Part shown: piece after piece, positions 1 through 9,407 of the stretch
Layout: each line of letters opens with the position of its first letter
Numbering within the stretch: the stretch's first letter is position 1
Source: CAWEZN01 sp964498015
GTDB taxonomy: Bacteria > Zixibacteria > MSB-5A5 > GN15 > PGXB01
Reading direction: 5' to 3'
NCBI GenBank assembly: GCA_964498015.1
Contig: CAZCFT010000001.1
Location: 1 to 64,000, forward strand
DNA: 64,000 nucleotides
Program-made: the position numbers and the translations under genes
The notes under the pieces: generated by a model
The model's database searches: none
The model's input: the letters and a program-made list of their open reading frames with translations, nothing else
What the model was told of the DNA's origin: nothing

Positions 1-142
1 GAATTGAATTGGGGATGAACCGCCGTTAACGACATAAGGGTTTTTCCCCCTCTCCTTTTGGGAGAGGGGTCGGGGGTGAGGGAGAACTTACAATTTTCCC
101 ACCAAATCGCTGTTATTTCCTCCCCCTCCCCATTATTAGAGG

Positions 143-310
143 CCATAATTATGTCCATAAACGCAAAACATCTCCATTTACCCGCCACCACCCTTGCAAC
201 TTCTTTTTCCCCTCGCCCTCTGGGAGAGGGGTTAGGGGTGAGGGAGAACTGGGGTCAGGGGTAAGGGAAAAACCCCCAAATTGGCTTCAAATGGTTTCAC
301 AAGAATTCAA
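143..310 (+). repeat. Palindrome-rich intergenic repeat, copy 1
   Basis: This 168-bp block matches 489-656 at a constant offset of 346 bp. The first ~140 bp differ at one base (A/C at about 232); small differences follow near the 3' end. It contains a CCCTCTGGGAGAGGG hairpin core and ends with GGGAAAAACCC. A related CCCTCTCCttttGGGAGAGG core at about 50-68 is preceded by GGGTTTTTCCC, the inverse complement, so 46-275 could be a unit with inverted ends, like a small non-autonomous element or REP-type sequence. No transposase is visible. Confidence 0.8.
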
Positions 311-488
311 CCCGGTAACCCATCCAAGCCCCGCGCCGGATGGGCTTTCTTGATCATCCTGAAATGCCTATTTTCACGCAATCGCAGATTCCTTGTCATT
401 TTTCTCTGTCCCACAGTAACCCCACCCCCTCAAATTCACCCCCGCTTCGATGGTAAATCCGAGCCCGCGCCCATTGTAAAGGGACACA

Positions 489-656
489 CCATAATTATGT
501 CCATAAACGCAAAACATCTCCATTTACCCGCCACCACCCTTGCAACTTCTTTTTCCCCTCGCCCTCTGGGAGAGGGGTTCGGGGTGAGGGAGAACTGGGG
601 TCAGGGGTAAGGGAAAAACCCCCAAATTGGCTTTGAAATGGTTTCACAAAAATTCA
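489..656 (+). repeat. Palindrome-rich intergenic repeat, copy 2
   Basis: Second near-identical copy of the block at 143-310, with the same hairpin core (CCCTCTGGGAGAGGGG) and the same GGGAAAAACCC end. The copies are separated by 178 bp of unrelated sequence, so this is a dispersed or duplicated element rather than a simple tandem array. Confidence 0.8.
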
Positions 657-923
657 ACTCATATTCGCCGTAAGTCTATTGCCTCGTGATTATTATGAAA
701 GAAAAACTGCCAAAAAATATGCTAAAACAAACCCGTCAAAAAACCCTTCTTTTCCCTGAGATATCCCTATATATCACACATACTTACAATGTCTATTGTA
801 CTACCCAAAAAAATCCAAAAAACAAACCCAATTCCACGCGCAATGGTGAACATGAATGAAATATTCTCCAATAACACCCGTCTCTTCAACAAGTCCCGAC
901 GGATGGGAGACCAAGTTTATGTT

Positions 924-953
924 TTGACGATGATCGGCGAATTAGCATATTAT
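924..953 (+). promoter_or_regulatory. Candidate sigma-70 promoter for the PEBP gene
   Basis: TTGACG (924-929), an 18-nt spacer and TATTAT (948-953) lie about 70 bp upstream of the start codon at 1022. The match is good but not perfect. Confidence 0.5.
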
Positions 954-1021
954 ACAGTATAAATAGATAATGTGTCTGTTCATATCGGGCGGCCAAGCCG
1001 CCGGTATTATGGAGGAGATGT

Positions 1022-1687
1022 ATGAGATGTAACCGGATTGTCATGTTTATGATGGGGATGCTTTCATTATTTTCGCTTGCCGCTTATGGCTGGCAAGTCA
1101 AAGGAAATCCTGTCGATGATTCCATCAAGCAAAAAGTGGAGGCTAACTATAATCCTGCGCGGGATTCTGTAGAGCAGAAAGGGGAGAGCAAAATGCAGAT
1201 AACCAGTACAGCATTCAAAGAAGGAGATACCATCCCGGTCAAATATACCTGCGACGGACCGGATCTGTCTCCGCCGCTGGCATTTTCCGATATTCCGACC
1301 GGCGCCAAATCGCTGGCCTTAATTTGCGATGACCCCGATGCGCCGATGGGGACATGGGTGCACTGGGCGCTTTATTCTATTCCTCCCAATCTTAAGGGAT
1401 TGCCGGAGAACGTGCTGAAGGTTGTGACGCCAATTTTGAAAATTGACGGCAAGGAAATCGCCATGATGCAGGGGGCGAACAGCTCCAAGAAATATGGATA
1501 TAACGGTCCCTGTCCGCCGAGCGGCGTGCATCGGTACTATTTTAAATTATATGCTCTGGATTTTGAATTGCGGTTTGATAGAGAGGAAGTTGCCAAGGGG
1601 GTTACCAAGGCAATACTGTTGGAAAAAATCAAGGGGCATGTTCTCAGTGAGGCGTCGCTGATGGGGAGGTATCAAAGGAAGGGTTGA
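1022..1687 (+). CDS. Secreted YbhB/YbcL-family PEBP (Raf kinase inhibitor-like) protein
   Basis: A 221-residue phosphatidylethanolamine-binding-protein-like protein. Residues 1-25 are a hydrophobic signal peptide, followed by a charged linker; the PEBP domain starts near Met58 (MQITS). Family signatures are visible: CDDPDAP, a WVHWALY segment and GPCPPSGVHRYYFKLYALD. Bacterial members bind small anionic ligands; their physiological role is poorly known. The start is supported by GGAGGAG at 1011-1017. Met58 could give a cytosolic form of the usual ~160 residues, but the clean signal peptide argues for export. It stands alone and converges on the gene at 1731-2231. Confidence 0.88.
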   Translation: MRCNRIVMFMMGMLSLFSLAAYGWQVKGNPVDDSIKQKVEANYNPARDSVEQKGESKMQITSTAFKEGDTIPVKYTCDGPDLSPPLAFSDIPTGAKSLALICDDPDAPMGTWVHWALYSIPPNLKGLPENVLKVVTPILKIDGKEIAMMQGANSSKKYGYNGPCPPSGVHRYYFKLYALDFELRFDREEVAKGVTKAILLEKIKGHVLSEASLMGRYQRKG

Positions 1688-1697
1688 ATGAATATAT

Positions 1698-1718
1698 GCC
1701 ATGCGTTTGCGTATGGCC
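1698..1718 (+). terminator. Hairpin between convergent genes, possible terminator
   Basis: GCCATGCG and GCGTATGGC form a short hairpin just after the PEBP stop. A second small hairpin (AATGA/TCATT, about 1720-1735) is followed by a T-run at 1739-1745. Together they could end transcription of the PEBP gene, although the T-run lies in the last codons of the opposing gene. Confidence 0.35.
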
Positions 1719-1730
1719 AAATGAGCGCAA

Positions 1731-2231
1731 TCATTCCATTTTTTTGAAGGCTTGAATAACGTCGTAAGGTTTTTCTGCGGCCATTAATTCCTGGCGAAAT
1801 TGTTCATATTGAAGAACTTCGGCCAGGGCTTTGAAAATTTTGAGATAGAAAGTGTCATCATAAGGGGGCGCGGCCATGACGAAAAAGAGGCGCACCGGCT
1901 CGTTGTCGGGAGAATCGAAATAATATCCTTCGTTTGATCGGCCAAATCCGATAAGAAATTCTTTGGCCTGCATGGTTCTGACATGCGGGATGGCGATTCC
2001 ATAGCCGATGGCGGTGGAGGCCTTTCTCTCGCGATTAATAAAATCGGTCAATAGCTTGCAACGATTTCCCGTGCGGTCGGAAAGCTCCAGAATGCTGACA
2101 AGGGAGTCAAGAATTCTTTCTTTATTCCTTTCTTGCCAGTGGGTAGAGTTGGAATCTTCGGGCTGAGGCTCTTGCTCGGCCTGCAAATCGAGAATAATCA
2201 TCTCCTCATTTAGAAATCGCGAGATATTCAT
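1731..2231 (-). CDS. PTS EIIA-type (PtsN-like) regulatory domain protein
   Basis: A 166-residue protein with a fructose/mannitol-type EIIA domain (PTS_EIIA_2) from about residue 30 to the end. The conserved phospho-acceptor region is clear: STAIGYGIAIPHVR, with His83 as the likely phosphorylated residue. No EIIB or EIIC domain and no other PTS gene is nearby, so a regulatory PtsN-like role is more likely than sugar transport. Residues 1-30 are a poorly conserved acidic extension. It reads away from aspS and converges on the PEBP gene. No strong Shine-Dalgarno is visible before the ATG. Confidence 0.85.
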   Translation of the reverse strand: MNISRFLNEEMIILDLQAEQEPQPEDSNSTHWQERNKERILDSLVSILELSDRTGNRCKLLTDFINRERKASTAIGYGIAIPHVRTMQAKEFLIGFGRSNEGYYFDSPDNEPVRLFFVMAAPPYDDTFYLKIFKALAEVLQYEQFRQELMAAEKPYDVIQAFKKME

Positions 2232-2358
2232 ATCATATTCATTATCGACTACAAGCTATTAAACCTGAATGAATTATAGTTTTCGGCGCTGGATTGTCAA
2301 GCGATATTCAACTGTAGCAGACTATCAGCCGTGGCTACGGTACGTAAAAATGCCCCTA

Positions 2359-2387
2359 TTGACATCAGATGTTGTTTTGATTACTTT
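2359..2387 (+). promoter_or_regulatory. Candidate sigma-70 promoter upstream of aspS
   Basis: TTGACA (2359-2364), a 17-nt spacer and TACTTT (2382-2387) lie in the 245-bp gap between the divergent EIIA gene and aspS. This would leave a 5' leader of about 80 nt. Confidence 0.5.
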
Positions 2388-2476
2388 TGCTTATAGTCGA
2401 GTGATCGATAATTGTGAAAATTACTCGTATTATGCCGAACTAAATGTATAAATGATATAAAGTTAATGGAGACGCT

Positions 2477-4297
2477 TTGCCCCATTTTGAAAAATTACAA
2501 CGAACGCACAATTGCGGGGAATTAACCTCGGCAAATATTGGCCAAGCCGTCATATTGAATGGCTGGGTGCAATCGTACAGAGACCTGGGAGGCCTTCTAT
2601 TTATTGACATTCGCGACCGATATGGGGTGACTCAAGTGGTTCTTAATCCGACGAATGTTGCCAAAGAGGTATTTGATGGGGCATCCAAAGCGAGAAATGA
2701 ATATGTCGTCGCCGCGTGCGGCGTGGTACAGAAGCGTCCCGCGGGAACGGAGAATAAGAATCTCTCAACCGGCGAAATTGAAATAGCCATAAATGATTTC
2801 CATATATTGGCGGAATCGAAAACTCCGCCATTTGAGATTGAAGATGAAATCAACGCCAACGAAGTTCTGAGACTTGAATATCGGTATCTCGATCTGCGGC
2901 GCAGACCGCTTCGGGATCGAATAATCTTCCGGCATCATGCATCGATGGCCATAAGAGAATATCTGAGCGCCAAGGGATTTCTTGAAATAGAGACGCCTTT
3001 ATTGATGAGGTCAACTCCTGAAGGGGCCCGTGATTATATTGTCCCCAGTCGGGTTCAAAAGGGGAAGTTTTATGCCTTGCCGCAATCCCCTCAGCTACTC
3101 AAGCAGATTTTGATGATTTCCGGATTTGATAAATATTTTCAATTGGCACGGTGCCTTCGCGATGAGGATTTGCGCGCCGATCGTCAGCCGGAGCATACGC
3201 AGATTGATATTGAGATGTCATTTGTAACAAAAGCCGACGTCTTCGCGATGGTCGAGGGGATGATGGCTTATCTTTTCAAGAAGGTTCTTGATGCAGATAT
3301 TTCCGCTCCATTCCCGCAATATGAATATGACGAAGTGATGAACCGGTGGGGAATAGATAAGCCTGATTTACGATTTGGGATGGAGTTAGTCAATATCTCC
3401 GGTCTGGTGAAAGGATGTGGATTTCAGGTTTTCTCGGGGACGGTGGATAACGGGGGATCGGTCGTTGCCATTTGCCTTAAGGGCGGGGGAGATTATTCGC
3501 GCAAGCAGGTTGATGATTTGACTCAATTTGCCAAAAATCTTGGAGCGGGAGGACTGGCGTACATTCTGAGACACAAGGACGGTGACAAGTCGCCGATATT
3601 GAAATTTATCGGCGAGGAGTTGAAAAGCGAAATCTGCGCCAAAGTCGGAGCCGAATCCGGAGACGCTGTTTTTATGATTTCCGGGCCGAAGTGGAAAGCA
3701 GAATCAATCATGGGGCAGATTCGCTTATCTTTGGGAAAAAGCCATGGCCTGATTGATAGAAAGAGCTGGAAGTTTCTCTGGGTGACCCGTTTTCCGCTTT
3801 TCGAATACAATGAAGAAGAAAAGAGATTAGATGCCATGCACAATATTGTATCAATCCCAGTAGAAGAGGACATCCATTATTTTGATGAGGCTGAAACGAC
3901 CGATATCCCGATAAGCGACCACAGACATCCGTTGAGAAAAGTGCGGGCGGAACAATATGATTTAGTTCTGAATGGTACGGAACTCGCTTCGGGAAGTATC
4001 AGAATCAATCGCCGTGAGTTACAGCAAAAGGTTTTGAATATCCTTGGGATATCCAATGATCGCGCAGAGAGGATGTTTGGATTCCTTCTGCGGGCTTTGG
4101 AGTATGGGGCTCCTCCCCATGGAGGAATAGCGGCCGGATTGGATAGAATTGTCGCTCTTATGACGGGCGTGGACAGCATAAGAGAGGTCATCGCATTTCC
4201 GAAGACGTCATCGGCGCAATCGTTAATGGACGGAGCGCCAGCCGAGGTGGAACCGAATCAGTTGAAGGAGCTTGGGTTAAGGCTTGGCGACGATTAG
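2477..4297 (+). CDS. aspS: Aspartate--tRNA ligase
   Basis: A 606-residue class II aminoacyl-tRNA synthetase of the bacterial type, charging tRNA-Asp. An N-terminal OB-fold anticodon-binding domain (about 15-110, with WVQSYRDLGGLLFIDIRDR) is followed by the catalytic core: motif 2 around RCLRDEDLRADRQPEHTQ (about 225-245) and motif 3 at GGIAAGLDRIVALM (about 552-566). The GAD insertion characteristic of bacterial AspRS lies between (about 290-420). The start is TTG at 2477 with GGAG nine bases upstream; the peptide MPHFEKLQRTHNCGEL fits the family start. RDLG in the OB-fold resembles discriminating enzymes, where many non-discriminating ones have RDHG; this is only a hint. Confidence 0.97.
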   Translation: MPHFEKLQRTHNCGELTSANIGQAVILNGWVQSYRDLGGLLFIDIRDRYGVTQVVLNPTNVAKEVFDGASKARNEYVVAACGVVQKRPAGTENKNLSTGEIEIAINDFHILAESKTPPFEIEDEINANEVLRLEYRYLDLRRRPLRDRIIFRHHASMAIREYLSAKGFLEIETPLLMRSTPEGARDYIVPSRVQKGKFYALPQSPQLLKQILMISGFDKYFQLARCLRDEDLRADRQPEHTQIDIEMSFVTKADVFAMVEGMMAYLFKKVLDADISAPFPQYEYDEVMNRWGIDKPDLRFGMELVNISGLVKGCGFQVFSGTVDNGGSVVAICLKGGGDYSRKQVDDLTQFAKNLGAGGLAYILRHKDGDKSPILKFIGEELKSEICAKVGAESGDAVFMISGPKWKAESIMGQIRLSLGKSHGLIDRKSWKFLWVTRFPLFEYNEEEKRLDAMHNIVSIPVEEDIHYFDEAETTDIPISDHRHPLRKVRAEQYDLVLNGTELASGSIRINRRELQQKVLNILGISNDRAERMFGFLLRALEYGAPPHGGIAAGLDRIVALMTGVDSIREVIAFPKTSSAQSLMDGAPAEVEPNQLKELGLRLGDD

Positions 4298-4332
4298 GCA
4301 AAAGGCTTACAAGTCGTAAAGGCCGACTAAAT

Positions 4333-5322
4333 ATGAATTCCGGCGCTGAAGAAAGAGTTTCCAGATCAGTCTATCTTGAGGGGCTTGATTCGCGTCTCCT
4401 CTTCGGGCAGAATGATATTTTCTTGAGGATAATAGAAAAAGCATTCACGGCATCAATCATAGCCCGCGGGGATAAAATCGCAATTGAAGGAAAACCTGAC
4501 GAAGTCGGGAAAGTGGTTGACCTCTTCAGAGACTTGATTGCCAGACTCGGGCAGGGCGCATTTATAACGGAGCAGTACTTGAATTATGCCATGGAGATGG
4601 TAAAAGAAGGCGCCGGCGGACCGGCAGAACTTATCGCTGAGACCCAACTGGCCAATGCCACTCTGAAGCGGGTGGTAAAGCCAAAGACGGTGGGGCAGAA
4701 ATTATATCTGGAAGCTATTGCCGAAAATGATATTGTTTTCTCCATTGGGCCGGCGGGCACGGGGAAAACGTATCTGGCGGTGGCAGTGGCGGTAGCCGCC
4801 TTGAAGAATCGAGAGGTCAATCGGATAGTACTGGCGCGGCCGGCGGTTGAGGCGGGGGAGTCGCTTGGATTTTTGCCGGGGGACATTCGGGCCAAAGTTG
4901 ATCCTTATCTGAGGCCGGTGTATGATGCATTGCATGAAATGATGGCCGCGGAGAAAATAAAGAAGTTAGTTGAACTGGGAATAATCGAGATTCTGCCGCT
5001 GGCATTTATGAGGGGACGGACGCTGAATAATACATTTGTCATTCTTGATGAAGCTCAGAATACGACGCCGGCACAGATGAAAATGTTTCTTACAAGGCTG
5101 GGAGAAGGGGCGCGGGCTATTATCACGGGAGATATCACACAGATTGACCTGAGCGACAAGAAAAGCTCGGGTCTTGTGGTCATTCAGAAAATATTGACCG
5201 GAATAGAAGGAATAAAATTTGTATATTTGACTGACAAGGACGTCGTTCGCCATCCTCTGGTGCAAAAAATCATTCGCGCCTACGAACGATTTGAAAAGAG
5301 CCGGCGAAAGGAGCAGGGGTAG
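4333..5322 (+). CDS. PhoH-family ATPase
   Basis: A 329-residue PhoH-like P-loop ATPase, thought to act in RNA metabolism. Walker A is GPAGTGKT at residues 139-146 and Walker B is FVILDEAQN (about 235-243). The N-terminal ~110 residues form the small domain usual in the PhoL/YbeZ branch. It is followed after 12 bp by the 7TM-HD protein and then ybeY, a classic conserved order (phoH-pgpH-ybeY) linked to ribosome and rRNA maturation. The start is ATG at 4333, 35 bp after aspS, with no strong Shine-Dalgarno. Confidence 0.93.
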   Translation: MNSGAEERVSRSVYLEGLDSRLLFGQNDIFLRIIEKAFTASIIARGDKIAIEGKPDEVGKVVDLFRDLIARLGQGAFITEQYLNYAMEMVKEGAGGPAELIAETQLANATLKRVVKPKTVGQKLYLEAIAENDIVFSIGPAGTGKTYLAVAVAVAALKNREVNRIVLARPAVEAGESLGFLPGDIRAKVDPYLRPVYDALHEMMAAEKIKKLVELGIIEILPLAFMRGRTLNNTFVILDEAQNTTPAQMKMFLTRLGEGARAIITGDITQIDLSDKKSSGLVVIQKILTGIEGIKFVYLTDKDVVRHPLVQKIIRAYERFEKSRRKEQG

Positions 5323-5334
5323 ACTTATCCCTCT

Positions 5335-7611
5335 ATGTATCGAGTTCTTTTAAGAATAAAAAGGCTAATCAAGAAATTTCTTAAGGTCAAGGCGGAGAGT
5401 CGGCAGAAGCAGGTCTCGAGACTGCGCAGTAAGATCAGCAAATTTGCCATGCTGATTCTTGCAACAGTTCTGATTTCGCTTTTGTATCCGGGGGAAAATT
5501 TATTATTCCCGCTTGATTTTCCGCGGAAGGGAGAAATAGTCTTTGAAGATATTGTCGCTCCTTTTCAGATAACAGTCGGCAAGACGCCGCAGGAAATTCA
5601 GGACGAAAAACGCACTGCCGCCGACGCCATACCCATAATTCTCATCTATAATACTGCAGTAGTCGATTCATTGCTTGCCAGATTCAGCCAATTCATTGCA
5701 AGCGCTGATTCATCGCTGAAACCGCACAAGATTCGCCAAAAAGGTTCCGCCAAACAGCCGGTCAATCCGGAATTTCTTTTTGATTCGTTGGGCACGGCCA
5801 TAAATTCTTATTATCCCTTCGTTGAAGCAGGATCTATTGCCGGAATTCTGAAGGCGGGAAATCTCTCCAAAGTCCAGAGCATTATAAGAGATATTCTCGT
5901 AAATGAAATTTATTTCACCGGTGTTCTATCTGATCTGGGAACTCTTCCGGATCCCAAGATTCGCTCCATAATCATACGAATTGACAAACGAGAAATATTT
6001 CTGGTGCGGGATAAATTGCTTGATCTGCCGCGGGCCTATGTCAATTACCTGACAGCCCTCAATAATCATTCTCTTATAGATTCATTTGATGTTGACGCCT
6101 ATTATGACCTGGGCCGCAATTTTATAGTTCCCAATTTAATTGTTGATACTATGGAGATTCAGGCTCGACGAATTGCGGCCATGAATGAAATCTCCCCGGT
6201 GCGCGAAGTGGTCATGACCGGCGAGATTATCGCTCGCGCCGGCGGCCGGATAACTGAACGCCAAGAAAAAATCCTGGAAGCGATGTATCGGCAGACAGGG
6301 GCTTTGGCCAGGGGAGAAAATTGGTTTATGCCGTTCCTTCCGGCGCTGGCGCGGATGATTTTGGTGTTGGTGGCGCTGCTCATGCTCTATCTGTATTTAT
6401 ACTATTTTCGTAATCAGATATATCTATCGAATCCTAAGATTCTGGCGTTGTTCTTGATTTATGGCCTCGAGCTGTTATTTATCTATATAATTGGGATTAA
6501 GCTTGCCCTTTCCGTTTATCTTTATCCGTTGGCGATATTTTCAATACTGGTCACCATTCTCTTTGATTCAGAAGTCGGCATATTCAATACTTTTATCTTG
6601 GCGCTGTTATTGGGAATATTGCATCGTTTCAATTTCACAATTGTACTGATGACAATAATAGTAGGAACTGTCGCCAGTTATTCAACTCAACATGTGCGGC
6701 ATCGCTCGGAGTTTTTCAGATCGATAATTTATCTGGCCATTTCTTATGTGGCGCTAATTTATCTCATAGAGTCATTCAAAGTCTCACTGCCGGTCGGGAC
6801 GATTAATCTTATCGAGTTTGGAGTAGTTAATAGTATTATTTCGCCGCTATTGACGGTCGGCATTTTGCCTTTTTTTGAATCCCTTTTTGGGTTCACTACA
6901 GATTTGACGCTTCTGGAGTTGGCCGATCTCAATCGACCGCTTCTTAAAAGGTTATCCATGGAGGCCCCCGGAACTTATCACCATTCCATAGTAGTTGGCA
7001 ATCTGGCTGAGGCGGCGGCCAAGGCCATTGATGCGAACTCACTGTTGGCGCGAGTCGGGGCCTATTATCATGATATTGGCAAAATGGAGATACCGGAGTA
7101 TTTTGTCGAAAATCAGCTCGGCATCAAATCAAAGCACGATTATCTCACGCCAACTATGTCCGCCGTTATTTTAAGTTCGCATGTGAAAAAGGGACGAATT
7201 CTTGGCGAAGAAGCCGACCTTCCGGATGAAGTCCTGAATTTCATTGAAGAGCATCATGGCACCATGCCGATGACATATTTCTACAACAAGGCCAAGGAAC
7301 AAGGGATAGAAAACCCGGCCATGGATGATTTTCGTTATCCCGGGCCGAGACCGCGCAGAAGAGAAACGGCAATTGTAATGCTGGCTGACACGGCAGAAGC
7401 GGCCAGCAGAACACTTTCGGAACCAAAACCGGCCAGAATCAGAAGTCTGGTGCAAAATATTATCAATGATAGATTCCAGTCCGGCGAACTTGAAGACTGT
7501 CCGCTGACACTCAAGGACTTGGCTGAGATAAGGGAATCATTTGTGCAAATCCTAATTGGCGTTTTTCATCAAAGGATTGAATATCCCAAAAGAGAAGAGC
7601 CCGCGGCGTGA
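5335..7611 (+). CDS. 7TM-HD membrane phosphohydrolase, PgpH-like
   Basis: A 758-residue membrane protein of the 7TMR-HDED/HD family. Residues ~35-55 are a first membrane segment, ~60-330 an extracytoplasmic 7TMR-HD domain, ~335-530 a bundle of about seven helices, and ~545-750 a cytoplasmic HD domain. HD metal ligands are visible in GTYHHSIVVGNLAEAA, YYHDIGKM and EEHHG. Characterised homologues (PgpH) degrade cyclic di-AMP; that substrate is inferred here. It overlaps ybeY by 4 nt, which suggests translational coupling. PhoH lies 12 bp upstream. Confidence 0.9.
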   Translation: MYRVLLRIKRLIKKFLKVKAESRQKQVSRLRSKISKFAMLILATVLISLLYPGENLLFPLDFPRKGEIVFEDIVAPFQITVGKTPQEIQDEKRTAADAIPIILIYNTAVVDSLLARFSQFIASADSSLKPHKIRQKGSAKQPVNPEFLFDSLGTAINSYYPFVEAGSIAGILKAGNLSKVQSIIRDILVNEIYFTGVLSDLGTLPDPKIRSIIIRIDKREIFLVRDKLLDLPRAYVNYLTALNNHSLIDSFDVDAYYDLGRNFIVPNLIVDTMEIQARRIAAMNEISPVREVVMTGEIIARAGGRITERQEKILEAMYRQTGALARGENWFMPFLPALARMILVLVALLMLYLYLYYFRNQIYLSNPKILALFLIYGLELLFIYIIGIKLALSVYLYPLAIFSILVTILFDSEVGIFNTFILALLLGILHRFNFTIVLMTIIVGTVASYSTQHVRHRSEFFRSIIYLAISYVALIYLIESFKVSLPVGTINLIEFGVVNSIISPLLTVGILPFFESLFGFTTDLTLLELADLNRPLLKRLSMEAPGTYHHSIVVGNLAEAAAKAIDANSLLARVGAYYHDIGKMEIPEYFVENQLGIKSKHDYLTPTMSAVILSSHVKKGRILGEEADLPDEVLNFIEEHHGTMPMTYFYNKAKEQGIENPAMDDFRYPGPRPRRRETAIVMLADTAEAASRTLSEPKPARIRSLVQNIINDRFQSGELEDCPLTLKDLAEIRESFVQILIGVFHQRIEYPKREEPAA

Positions 7612-8036
7612 AATTTACTCTGATAAAAGAGACAAAGATACCTGTCCCGCGTCGACGAATAATGAAATTATTTGATCTAATTGAGAAGGGTGAAAAACCG
7701 CCTGATTCGATCCTGAATATAGTCTTCATAGGCGACCGGAGGATGAAATCACTGAATCAGAAATATCGGGGTATTCCGAAAACGACTGATGTTCTTTCAT
7801 TCAATATCGATGATACGGCCGGCAAGGAGAGCATTTTCGGCGAAATATATATCTCTCTGGAAACCGCAATACGATATGCAAGAGCGGATGAAATCGGCGC
7901 TGATGAAATGATTCTAAGACTCTGCTGTCATGGTTTTCTGCATCTTTTGGGGTATGATCATCAAAAGCCAAAGGGTAGAGAACGGATGGAAAGCAGGGAG
8001 GAATACTACCTAAGCAGGATAATCAGGCGATGGTAA
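7608..8036 (+). CDS. ybeY: Endoribonuclease YbeY (16S rRNA maturation)
   Basis: A 142-residue YbeY/UPF0054 metalloprotein acting in rRNA 3'-end maturation and ribosome quality control. The zinc-binding signature is intact near the C-terminus: HGFLHLLGYDHQK, matching HGxLHLxGYDH. The TDVLSFNI segment (about residues 60-68) is also typical. The start is GTG at 7608, overlapping the stop of the upstream gene by 4 nt. The stop overlaps the next gene by 7 nt, so phoH, pgpH-like, ybeY and the CorC-like gene form one operon. Confidence 0.95.
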   Translation: MKFTLIKETKIPVPRRRIMKLFDLIEKGEKPPDSILNIVFIGDRRMKSLNQKYRGIPKTTDVLSFNIDDTAGKESIFGEIYISLETAIRYARADEIGADEMILRLCCHGFLHLLGYDHQKPKGRERMESREEYYLSRIIRRW

Positions 8037-9313
8037 TTCTATATTTTGCCGGTATCTTAATTATCGATTATCTGGGATATGTCCAGGCTCTGCATCATCT
8101 GGCGTCATATATGCTTCCAGAGGAACTGGCACAAATGACACGCAATTATTCGTCTCTCAGCCGAAGATATATCAAAGAGGCGGTCATCAATCCCCGGATG
8201 TCAGTGCAAGCAGTCATTATCACCAAATCGTTCGCCCTGATTGCATCTTCATTTCTTGCAGTTCTAATTTCCCGAGAACTTGATATAATATATGGCCTAA
8301 ATCAAATAATTGCGTTGGCCATTTGCCTTGTTGCGGTGTGGATATTCTATCTTCTCTTTATGGAATATCTACCGGGCAGACAGATTCTTATGACAGTTGA
8401 TAAAAGGCGCCTCAGATTTGTTCCATTTTTTGCCTTTCTATATATTTTCTTGATGCCGATTTTGCGGCTTTATAATCGGGCATTACACAAGATTCCAGCG
8501 AAGATATCCGATGAGGACAAAGAAGAAATAATTGAACGGGCTATCGAGTCATTGGCTGTGCAGGCAGGAGTCAACGAGCCCCTTGTGGAAGAAGATGAGA
8601 AAGAAATGATCGGCCAGATATTGCAGCTCGATGCGACTGAGGTGCGCGAAGTTATGATACCCCGTATAAATATTATAGGTTTAAGAAAAGACAGCAGTTT
8701 CCGTAATATCAGAAGATTGACCGAGGAATACGGATATTCGCGTTTTCCGATATACGGCGAAAACCTTGACAATATCGTCGGAGTATTGTATGTAAAGGAT
8801 CTGTTTACCAATATCCCGTTGCCCGTTGATGAATCTGCTTTTGATATTACAAAATATATGAAGCCGCCCTATTTCATTCCTGAAACAAAAAAAATCAGCG
8901 ATTTGCTGTCTGAATTTAAAGCAAATCGAGTCCATATAGCCATTGTGATTGATGAATACGGCGGAACTTCAGGGCTGGTGACGATGGAAGATATACTCGA
9001 GGAAATAGTCGGGGATATCAAAGATGAACATGACTATGAAGAAGAAGAAATGGTGAAGATGTCGGACAATTCGATACTTGTTGACGCAGGAATATCGGTA
9101 GAGGAGTTGATAGAGGAATTGGGTCTCGACTATGAAACCAGTGAATTTGAAACGGTGGGCGGACTCGTCTATGATTTGGTCGGCTCAGTGCCGTTAACAG
9201 GAGCGAGGCTTCGATGGAAAGACATAATTCTTGAAGTCGATAAGGTCGATGGCCAGAGGATTATTGCCGTGAAAGCATGGGTGGAAAAAGGAAAATTATC
9301 AGAAGAGCAGTGA
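8030..9313 (+). CDS. CNNM/CBS/CorC-domain membrane protein (HlyC/CorC family)
   Basis: A 427-residue protein with three parts: an N-terminal DUF21/CNNM-like membrane region (residues ~1-155), a pair of CBS domains (about 200-330, with MIPRINIIGLRK and IDEYGGTSGLVTMEDILEEI) and a C-terminal CorC_HlyC domain (about 345-420). Family members are implicated in magnesium/cobalt export or homeostasis; hemolysin is an old label. In many bacteria ybeY is followed by such a gene (corC/ybeX). The N-terminal region is shorter and more divergent than in YfjD-type proteins. The start is ATG at 8030. Confidence 0.88.
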   Translation: MVILYFAGILIIDYLGYVQALHHLASYMLPEELAQMTRNYSSLSRRYIKEAVINPRMSVQAVIITKSFALIASSFLAVLISRELDIIYGLNQIIALAICLVAVWIFYLLFMEYLPGRQILMTVDKRRLRFVPFFAFLYIFLMPILRLYNRALHKIPAKISDEDKEEIIERAIESLAVQAGVNEPLVEEDEKEMIGQILQLDATEVREVMIPRINIIGLRKDSSFRNIRRLTEEYGYSRFPIYGENLDNIVGVLYVKDLFTNIPLPVDESAFDITKYMKPPYFIPETKKISDLLSEFKANRVHIAIVIDEYGGTSGLVTMEDILEEIVGDIKDEHDYEEEEMVKMSDNSILVDAGISVEELIEELGLDYETSEFETVGGLVYDLVGSVPLTGARLRWKDIILEVDKVDGQRIIAVKAWVEKGKLSEEQ

Positions 9314-9343
9314 TGTCTCTTCAATTCGGAGCAATTACGGCAA

Positions 9344-9373
9344 TTGACAAAAATTCCATTATTCCCATGATAT
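9344..9373 (+). promoter_or_regulatory. Candidate sigma-70 promoter upstream of glnA
   Basis: TTGACA (9344-9349), an 18-nt spacer and TGATAT (9368-9373). If used, the glnA transcript would have a leader of nearly 300 nt that includes the small ORF at 9408. Confidence 0.45.
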
Positions 9374-9407
9374 AAGTCCTTTTGCATTGGGGGTATCAGA
9401 AAAGTAA

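Larger units (their letters stand above)
1..1021. other. Non-coding, repeat-rich region upstream of the PEBP gene
   Basis: I see no credible gene here. Positions 40-660 are filled with C/T-rich and G-rich tracts built from CCCTCTCC...GGGAGAGGGG palindromes and two long direct-repeat copies (annotated separately). The open frames over them (58-264 and 281-610) only translate the repeat and share the same repeated peptide, so I reject them. Positions 661-900 are AT-rich with nothing recognisable. 924-953 holds a promoter candidate for the gene at 1022. Confidence 0.75.

Noticed and set aside
58..610. Two open frames (58-264 and 281-610) as possible genes
   Set aside because: They translate the palindromic repeat, share the same repeated peptide, and lack ribosome-binding sites or recognisable domains.
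2269..2451. A 60-residue open frame between the EIIA gene and aspS
   Set aside because: No ribosome-binding site, no domain, and it covers the aspS promoter region.
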